Assembly: GCA_947629275.1 (NCBI GenBank)
Contig: CANRDG010000083.1
Location: 1-8,357 of the forward strand
Length of the DNA stretch: 8,357 nt
Direction: 5' to 3'
Source: an uncultured Clostridia bacterium
GTDB taxonomy: Bacteria; Bacillota; Clostridia; Oscillospirales; Ruminococcaceae
Of this stretch, positions 1 through 5,610 are shown in pieces (position 1 is the first letter of the stretch; every line of letters starts with the position of its first letter). A program made the position numbers and the translations under genes. The notes beneath the pieces are model-generated. The model saw nothing but the letters and a program-made list of their open reading frames with translations. It made no database searches and had not been told where the DNA came from.

Positions 1-9
1 TTATTTTGC

Positions 10-38
10 TTGACGGGACGGGCAATATGTGGTACAAT
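10..38 (+). promoter_or_regulatory. Sigma-A type promoter for the ABC-F/dxr/rseP/esterase unit
   Basis: A -35 box TTGACG (10-15) and a -10 box TACAAT (33-38) are separated by 17 bases. A TG dinucleotide one base before the -10 box (30-31) gives an extended -10. Transcription would start near 44-46, leaving a leader of about 30 bases before the ATG at 78, with a GGAG Shine-Dalgarno site at 67-70. The match to consensus is very good for so short an intergenic stretch. No operator or riboswitch is visible in the short leader. Because the following genes are tightly spaced, this promoter probably drives all four. Confidence 0.8.
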
Positions 39-77
39 AATTATGTATGGATATTTAAAAATGAACGGAGTTAAATT

Positions 78-1694
78 ATGATAACTGTATCTAATGTGAG
101 CCTGCAATTTTCGGGAACGTATCTTTTCAAGGACGTTGACCTGAAATTTTCTGACGGCAACTGCTACGGCGTTATAGGCGCGAACGGCGCAGGAAAATCT
201 ACATTTCTGAAAATACTGTGCGGCAGTTTAGAGCCGACGACGGGTGAAGTTTCGATAACAAAAGGGCAGAGAATGTCGGTGCTGAAACAGGATCACTTTG
301 CTTTGGACGAATATGACGTTTTGCAGACAGTTATAATGGGCAACGAGCGGTTGTATGAGATAATGCAGGAAAAAGACGCCCTTTACGCAAAGGAGGATTT
401 CTCAGACGAGGACGGAGAAAGAGCCGCAGAGCTTGAGGGAGAGTTTGCGGAGCTTAACGGCTGGGAGGCGGAATCGGACGCTTCAAAGCTGATACAGGGG
501 CTCGGGCTTCCCGAAGATATACTGTACTCGCAGATGTCGTCGCTTTCGGGCAACGAGAAAGTTAAGGTACTGCTGGCGCAGGCGCTTTTCGGAAACCCCG
601 ATATAATACTTCTTGACGAGCCGACCAACCACCTTGACATTGATGCGATACGCTGGCTGGAGGACTTTTTGGCGGAGTATTTCGGCACTGTTATAGTTGT
701 TTCTCACGACAGGCATTTTCTCAACAACGTATGCACGCACATTGTTGACATAGACTACACGAAGATAAAGATGTATGTGGGCAACTATGAGTTCTGGTAT
801 GAGTCATCGCAGCTGATACAGAGAATGATAAAGCAGCAGAACAAAAAGGCAGAAGAAAAGATAAAAGAATTGCAGGAGTTTATAGCGAGATTCTCGGCGA
901 ACAAGTCAAAGTCGCGGCAGGCAACATCGAGGCGCAAGCTGCTTGACAAGATAACCGTTGAGGAAATGCCTGCTTCATCGCGAAAGTACCCGTATATTGA
1001 GTTTAATATGGACAGAGAGCCCGGCAAGGATATTTTGCAGGTAAACGGCATTTCAAAGACCGTTGACGGGGTAAAGCTTTTAAATAACGTTTCGTTCACG
1101 CTGGGCAGGACGGACAAGGTATCTTTCATAGGCGAGAGCGAGCAGGCGATAACCATTCTTTTCAAGATACTTGCAGGCGAAGAACAGCCCGACGAGGGCA
1201 GCCTGAAATGGGGCAGCACTATTAGTGTTTCGTATTTTCCAAAAGACAATTCGGAATACTTTAACGACTGCGATCTGAATATTGTTGAATGGATAAGGCA
1301 ATACTCAACGACTGAGGAAACGGAGACTTTTCTGCGCGGATTTTTGGGCAAAATGCTTTTCACGGGCGACGACATTTACAAGCCTGTGAAGGTGCTTTCG
1401 GGCGGCGAGAAGGTGCGGTGTATGTTCTCGCGAATGATGTTGTTTGGTTCTAACTGCATAATGCTTGACAGACCTACAAATCATCTTGACTTGGAGAGCA
1501 TAACGGCTGTGAACAATGCTTTGCGCGATTTTAAGGGCGTTGTTATACTGGCATCTCACGACCATGAGATAATGCAGACGGTATCAAACAGGATAATAGA
1601 GATAACCGAGGACGGCTGCATTGACAGGGCAGGCACTTACGAGGAGTTTTTGGAATTTCGGCGCGAAAGAGGAATGAAGTCGTTTATACAGTAA
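78..1694 (+). CDS. ABC-F family ATPase (YkpA/YbiT type) with degenerate second ATP site
   Basis: A soluble twin-ATPase protein of the ABC-F family, which act on ribosomes (translation factors or antibiotic-resistance proteins) and are not transporters; no membrane segment is present. Domain 1 has Walker A GANGAGKST (34-42), signature LSGNE (156-160), Walker B with LDEPTNHLD (D180, E181) and switch H210. A basic helical linker with many Lys/Arg residues (about 245-300) matches the P-site tRNA interaction motif region. Domain 2 keeps signature LSGGE (440-444) and switch H494. Its Walker A is degenerate (GESEQAIT, 352-359, Ile where Lys is expected) and the Walker B glutamate is Arg (LDRPTNHLD, R465). 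A missing Walker A lysine is, from memory, shared with B. subtilis YkpA; the Glu-to-Arg change is not. The length of 538 residues is normal for the group. The start is supported by GGAG seven bases upstream. The exact cellular role of YkpA-type proteins is not settled, and nothing here marks it as a resistance gene. Confidence 0.93.
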   Translation: MITVSNVSLQFSGTYLFKDVDLKFSDGNCYGVIGANGAGKSTFLKILCGSLEPTTGEVSITKGQRMSVLKQDHFALDEYDVLQTVIMGNERLYEIMQEKDALYAKEDFSDEDGERAAELEGEFAELNGWEAESDASKLIQGLGLPEDILYSQMSSLSGNEKVKVLLAQALFGNPDIILLDEPTNHLDIDAIRWLEDFLAEYFGTVIVVSHDRHFLNNVCTHIVDIDYTKIKMYVGNYEFWYESSQLIQRMIKQQNKKAEEKIKELQEFIARFSANKSKSRQATSRRKLLDKITVEEMPASSRKYPYIEFNMDREPGKDILQVNGISKTVDGVKLLNNVSFTLGRTDKVSFIGESEQAITILFKILAGEEQPDEGSLKWGSTISVSYFPKDNSEYFNDCDLNIVEWIRQYSTTEETETFLRGFLGKMLFTGDDIYKPVKVLSGGEKVRCMFSRMMLFGSNCIMLDRPTNHLDLESITAVNNALRDFKGVVILASHDHEIMQTVSNRIIEITEDGCIDRAGTYEEFLEFRRERGMKSFIQ

Positions 1695-1721
1695 GCATAT
1701 CATACAAGGAGTTGGCATAAT

Positions 1722-2894
1722 ATGTCGTATGTTAGTGTTGGCGCAAAGAAGATAGCGATACTCGGCTCGACGGGCTCAATAGGCACGCAGGCTGTTGAGA
1801 TAGCGAAAATGCACGGTCTGAAAGTTAATGCGCTGGCTGCGAACGCAAACGCTGAAATGTTAGCCAAGCAGGCAAAAGAGCTGGGCGCCGGGCACGTATG
1901 CATATACGACGAAGAAAAACTGCCGGCACTTGAAAGAGCCCTAGCAGGAGAGGATATAGAGATACACAGCGGCATGGAGGGGCTTTGCGAAATTGCAAGG
2001 CTTGAAGAAACCGACATGGTGCTTAACAGCGTTGTAGGTATGGTGGGGCTTAGACCCACTTTGGAAGCAATAGAAGCCGGAAAAGATATTGCCCTTGCAA
2101 ACAAGGAAACGCTTGTGGCAGGCGGAGAGCTTGTAACAGCGGCGGCGAAAGAAAAGGGCGTGAAGATATTTCCCGTTGACAGCGAACATTCGGCGATATT
2201 TCAGTGCTTGCAGGGGAACAAGAGAGAGCAGCTTTCAAAGGTGATACTCACGGCGAGCGGCGGGCCGTTTTTCGGCAAGACGAGGGAGGAGCTAAAAGGC
2301 GTTACGGTGGAGCAGGCGATGGCGCACCCCAACTGGTCTATGGGCAGAAAGATAACCTGCGACAGCGCGACCCTTATGAACAAGGGGCTGGAATTTATTG
2401 AGGCTATGCACCTGTTCGGGCTTGAGCCAACGCAGATAGAGATAGTTGTGCAGCGCGAAAGTGTGATACATTCGGCGGTGGAATACGGCGATCATTCTGT
2501 AATAGCGCAGATGGGCGTACCCGACATGAAGATACCTATACAGTACGCGCTTTTGTACCCCGAGAGGGTACAGTGCCCGGTGAAGCCGCTTTCGCTGTGC
2601 GATTATGGAACGCTGACGTTTGCAAGACCCGATATAGATACTTTTGACTGTCTGAAAGCTTGCATTGAAGCGATAACGGCAGGGGGCGACCTGCCTGCGG
2701 CTGTGAACGGCGCGAATGAAGAAGCTGTGAAACTCTTTTTAGACGGAAAGATAGGCTTTTTGCAGATAGGCGAGGCAGTTTTGGCTGCGGCGAGAGAGAT
2801 GCCAAAGCATGATATACATACGCTTGGCGATGTGCTTGCGGCTGACAAAGCGGCGAGAGAGTTTGTAAAAGAAAGATACAAAGCATTGACATAA
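1722..2894 (+). CDS. dxr: 1-deoxy-D-xylulose 5-phosphate reductoisomerase (IspC/Dxr)
   Basis: Cytosolic enzyme that rearranges and reduces 1-deoxy-D-xylulose 5-phosphate to 2-C-methyl-D-erythritol 4-phosphate with NADPH and a divalent metal. This is the first committed step of the MEP isoprenoid pathway and the fosmidomycin target. The NADPH-binding motif GSTGSIG is at 15-21 and ANKETLV at 126-132. The metal ligands are D153, S154 (substrate) and E155 in PVDSEHSA, plus E224. Substrate residues S179 (SGGPF), H202 (HPNWSMG), S215, N220 and K221 (CDSATLMNKGLE) line up one for one with the E. coli active site. The length of 390 residues is typical and no catalytic residue is missing. AAGGAG (1706-1711) lies ten bases before the ATG, and the gap to the ABC-F gene is 27 bases. 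The site-2 protease gene follows 13 bases after the stop, a common pairing in Firmicutes. Isoprenoid supply feeds undecaprenyl phosphate for cell-wall synthesis. Confidence 0.98.
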   Translation: MSYVSVGAKKIAILGSTGSIGTQAVEIAKMHGLKVNALAANANAEMLAKQAKELGAGHVCIYDEEKLPALERALAGEDIEIHSGMEGLCEIARLEETDMVLNSVVGMVGLRPTLEAIEAGKDIALANKETLVAGGELVTAAAKEKGVKIFPVDSEHSAIFQCLQGNKREQLSKVILTASGGPFFGKTREELKGVTVEQAMAHPNWSMGRKITCDSATLMNKGLEFIEAMHLFGLEPTQIEIVVQRESVIHSAVEYGDHSVIAQMGVPDMKIPIQYALLYPERVQCPVKPLSLCDYGTLTFARPDIDTFDCLKACIEAITAGGDLPAAVNGANEEAVKLFLDGKIGFLQIGEAVLAAAREMPKHDIHTLGDVLAADKAAREFVKERYKALT

Positions 2895-2898
2895 GGAG
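2893..2898 (+). promoter_or_regulatory. Shine-Dalgarno site fixing the TTG start of rseP
   Basis: AAGGAG lies nine bases before the TTG at 2908-2910, and its two adenines are the last two bases of the dxr stop codon TAA. No ATG lies in frame nearby. The first transmembrane helix and the HEAGH motif begin almost immediately after the TTG, so a later start would cut the protein. The overlap of ribosome site and upstream stop suggests translational coupling of the two genes. Confidence 0.8.
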
Positions 2899-2907
2899 TA
2901 AGGTAAT

Positions 2908-3951
2908 TTGAGCATTATTATTGCCATTTTGGTGTTCGGTATCATAATTGCGATACACGAGGCAGGGCATTTTTTTGCTGCGAAGGCGTGCGGCGTTAAG
3001 GTAAATGAATTTGCGCTTGGCATGGGACCTGCGATATTCAAGTTCAAAAAGGGTGAGACGACATATGCGCTGCGTATTTTGCCGATAGGCGGTTTTTGCT
3101 CAATGGAGGGCGAGGACGACGAGAGCAGCGACGAAAGGGCGTTCGGCAACAAACCCGTATGGAAAAGGATAATAATAGTTGTTGCAGGTGCGGTGATGAA
3201 CCTGATACTCGGCTTTATACTGCTTATATGCATGGTGACTTCGGACGACGCGATAACTTCAACCACGATACACAGCTTTGAAAACGACAATGCGGTCTCG
3301 CATTCTACAGGGCTGGAAGCGGGCGACAAGATAATAAAGATAAACGGCATGAGGATATTTACTGCTACCGATATTTCCTATCAGCTGCAAAACGACGACG
3401 ACGGCGTTTTTGAAATGGTGGTAGACCGCGGCGGCGAAAAGGTAACTTTGCCGAAAGTGCAGCTTGGTAAGACCGACAACATGATACACATAGACTTTAT
3501 TGTTGTGGGCGAGAAGATAACGTTTGTATCCACGATGAAAGAGGCAACGGCGCAGTTCGGGACGTACTCGCGGCTGATATGGATAAGCCTTGCTGACCTT
3601 GTGCGCGGAAAATACGGCTTAAACGACCTTTCGGGCCCTGTGGGTATAGTTGATGTTATAGGCGACGTGGTGGAGAGCCAGCGCGACGAGGAGAGCCACA
3701 AGATAGACTGGGACGCGCTGCTTACGCAGATACTCAACATTGCGGCGTTTATAACGATAAATCTTGGCATATTCAATCTGCTGCCGCTGCCTGCGCTTGA
3801 CGGCGGACGGCTGGTATTCCTGATAATAGAGGGCATACGCAGAAAGAAGATACCGCCCGAAAAAGAGGGCATGGTACACCTTATAGGTCTTGGGCTGCTG
3901 ATGCTGCTGATGATAGTTATAACGGTCAAAGATGTTATGCATTTGTTTTGA
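2908..3951 (+). CDS. rseP: RseP/RasP-family site-2 zinc metalloprotease (M50)
   Basis: Intramembrane metalloprotease that cleaves transmembrane substrates such as anti-sigma factors after a first cut by another protease, and in some species remnant signal peptides. The zinc motif HEAGH (17-21) sits in the first membrane helix, and the third ligand is in NLLPLPALDGGR (290-301, D298). The membrane-re-entrant LPIGGF (58-63) and the FGNKPVWKR...AGAVMN block (79-98) are family landmarks. A single PDZ domain (about 120-185, with GLEAGDKIIKINGM) precedes LSGPVGI (241-247). Predicted membrane helices are at about 2-25, 87-110, 274-297 and 323-342. At 347 residues it is shorter than B. subtilis RasP (about 420), but this is a normal size for clostridial homologues. 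Translation starts at TTG. No sigma/anti-sigma pair is in the window, so its substrate cannot be named. It follows dxr by 13 bases and is probably cotranscribed. Confidence 0.95.
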   Translation: MSIIIAILVFGIIIAIHEAGHFFAAKACGVKVNEFALGMGPAIFKFKKGETTYALRILPIGGFCSMEGEDDESSDERAFGNKPVWKRIIIVVAGAVMNLILGFILLICMVTSDDAITSTTIHSFENDNAVSHSTGLEAGDKIIKINGMRIFTATDISYQLQNDDDGVFEMVVDRGGEKVTLPKVQLGKTDNMIHIDFIVVGEKITFVSTMKEATAQFGTYSRLIWISLADLVRGKYGLNDLSGPVGIVDVIGDVVESQRDEESHKIDWDALLTQILNIAAFITINLGIFNLLPLPALDGGRLVFLIIEGIRRKKIPPEKEGMVHLIGLGLLMLLMIVITVKDVMHLF

Positions 3952-3982
3952 ACTTTGTAAGTAAAATAAAGGAGCGGTAAAT

Positions 3983-5497
3983 ATGCTGAAATGTGCGGCT
4001 GTATTTTCAAACGACATGGTATTGCAGAGGGGCAAGAACATCTCGATTTGGGGAACGTGCGGTGAAAACGACGTTGTTAAGGTATCTATCCCCGAAAGGT
4101 GCGTAAGCGTTAAGGCTGAAAACGACGGCGGAAAATGGCGCGCGGTACTTCCTCCGCAGGAGGCTTGCGAAAACTGCACCGTGAAAGTAGAAAACGGTCA
4201 GGAAACTAAGACCTTTTACAACGTTGCGATAGGCGAAGTGTGGATATGCGGCGGACAGTCGAACATGGAGCTTGAAATACGCAACGCAAATGGTGGAAAA
4301 GACCTTTTGAAAGAGCTTTCGCCTAGTTGCAGGGTGCGCTTTTACTACACGCAGAAAAAGCCTATGCTGTGTGAGGAATTTTACCGCGACGAGGAAAACA
4401 CCTGCTGGCAGACGGCTTCGGAGCAGACATCGCAGGCATGGTCGGCGGTGGGGCTGTATTTCGGGCTGAAACTGGCGAAAGAGCTTGGCGTTACTGTGGG
4501 TCTGATAGGCTGCAACTGGGGAGGCACTTCGGCAAGCGCATGGATGAGCAGAGAGGCACTTTCGGAGGACAAGGACACCGCATTATATCTTGAAGATTAC
4601 GACAAGGCGGTTGAGGGAAAGACCTTAGAGCAGTGCATAAAAGAGTATGACGAATACAGCGAATATGATGCGAAGTGGTACAGGGATTACTCAAAGCTTT
4701 TGGAAGAAGAGCCGAACATAGGTTGGGACGAGGCGCAGGAGAGGATAGGAAAAAATCTTTTCCCGGGACCTATGGGACCTAAGAACCCCTACCGCCCGTG
4801 CGGACTGTATGAAACTATGCTGATGAGGATATGCCCGTACACTGTGAAGGGCTTTACATATTATCAGGGGGAGAGCGACGACCACCGCCCCGACACATAC
4901 TACAAGCTGTTTTCTCGCCTTATAAGGCAGTGGAGAGAAGACTGGCAGGACGACACGCTGCCGTTTTTAATGGTGCAGCTGCCGATGTTCAAATACAAGC
5001 ACGACCCCGACTACAAGCACTGGGCTAAGATACGCGAGGCGCAGTACAGGGTATTTCAGACGGTGAAGAACACAGGGATAGCTGTTATACTAGACAAGGG
5101 AGAGCTTGACAACATTCACCCGACGGACAAAAGGCCGGTCGGCGAGAGGTTATGTTTGCAGGCTGAAAAACTGGTATACGGCATGGACGTTGACGCGTTC
5201 GGACCGATGTACAAGTCGTTTGTGTACAAAGACGGCGGTGTGGAGCTTAGTTTTGACCACGCGGAAAAGGGCTTTGACATACGGGGCGATATATGCGGCT
5301 TTGAGATAGCGGGCGCGGACAAAAAGTTTTACGATGCGAATGCCGAGGTGCTGGGAGACAGGATATTCGTTTACAGCGAGAACGTTAGCGAACCAAAGTA
5401 TGTGCGATACAACTACATAAACTACGGAGAAGTGAGCGTATTCGGCAAAAACGGCATACCGCTCGCGCCGTTTCGCACATCGCTTAACGACTGCTGA
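3983..5497 (+). CDS. SGNH-hydrolase, sialate O-acetylesterase-like
   Basis: A carbohydrate esterase of the sialate O-acetylesterase family, which removes acetyl groups from sialic acids or other acetylated sugars. The opening SNDMVLQRGKNISIWGT (9-25) is the usual family start. Block I is GQSNM (91-95) with nucleophile S93. Oxyanion-hole candidates are in CNWGGTSASAW (177-187) and YYQGESD (293-299). The catalytic Asp/His pair is DNIH (D376, H379). The fold continues to a beta-rich C-terminus (about 405-500). There is no signal peptide, so the enzyme should be cytoplasmic and act on imported or intracellular sugars. No sialic-acid catabolism gene (nanA, nanE, nanK) or transporter is adjacent, so acetylated plant-glycan oligosaccharides are an equally possible substrate. 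The start is supported by AAAGGAG (3968-3974), eight bases before the ATG, and the gap to rseP is 31 bases. The gene ends in tandem stops TGA TAA. The family call is strong; the substrate is unknown. Confidence 0.9.
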   Translation: MLKCAAVFSNDMVLQRGKNISIWGTCGENDVVKVSIPERCVSVKAENDGGKWRAVLPPQEACENCTVKVENGQETKTFYNVAIGEVWICGGQSNMELEIRNANGGKDLLKELSPSCRVRFYYTQKKPMLCEEFYRDEENTCWQTASEQTSQAWSAVGLYFGLKLAKELGVTVGLIGCNWGGTSASAWMSREALSEDKDTALYLEDYDKAVEGKTLEQCIKEYDEYSEYDAKWYRDYSKLLEEEPNIGWDEAQERIGKNLFPGPMGPKNPYRPCGLYETMLMRICPYTVKGFTYYQGESDDHRPDTYYKLFSRLIRQWREDWQDDTLPFLMVQLPMFKYKHDPDYKHWAKIREAQYRVFQTVKNTGIAVILDKGELDNIHPTDKRPVGERLCLQAEKLVYGMDVDAFGPMYKSFVYKDGGVELSFDHAEKGFDIRGDICGFEIAGADKKFYDANAEVLGDRIFVYSENVSEPKYVRYNYINYGEVSVFGKNGIPLAPFRTSLNDC

Positions 5498-5510
5498 TAA
5501 AGATTTAGAA

Positions 5511-5537
5511 AATATTCACAAATTGTGCATGAATATT
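5511..5537. promoter_or_regulatory. Imperfect palindrome just upstream of the vWA gene promoter
   Basis: Perfect 8-base arms AATATTCA (5511-5518) and TGAATATT (5530-5537) flank an inner inverted repeat CACAA-A-TTGTG (5517-5527). It begins 14 bases after the esterase stop codon and ends two bases before the -35 box at 5540. It could be a regulator-binding site. A weak AT-rich terminator for the upstream unit is less likely, because the stem has few G:C pairs. No regulator gene is present to pair it with. Confidence 0.35.
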
Positions 5538-5539
5538 GC

Positions 5540-5567
5540 TTGAATTTTTGCGAAATTTGTATATACT
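5540..5567 (+). promoter_or_regulatory. Probable sigma-A promoter for the vWA-domain gene
   Basis: The -35 box TTGAAT (5540-5545) and -10 box TATACT (5562-5567) are 16 bases apart in an AT-rich stretch between the esterase stop and the vWA start. The start of transcription would be near 5574, giving a leader of about 37 bases. The leader has only a weak ribosome site, GGGACGG at 5594-5600, ten bases before the ATG. Confidence 0.6.
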
Positions 5568-5610
5568 GAAATAGACAGGACTATTTTGATAACGGGACGG
5601 TGCGTAGATA

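Noticed and set aside
13..21. ACGGGACGG shared with 5592-5600 upstream of the vWA gene
   Set aside because: A nine-base match, but one copy overlaps a -35 box and the other sits at the ribosome site, so a common role is unlikely; probably chance.
785..1375. 196-codon open frame on the - strand inside the ABC-F gene
   Set aside because: It is fully antisense to a well-conserved gene, has low-complexity Ser-rich translation and no family resemblance.
3381..4010. Long - strand open frame across rseP and the esterase start
   Set aside because: Shadow of two clearly identified genes; its product shows no motif and no ribosome site supports it.
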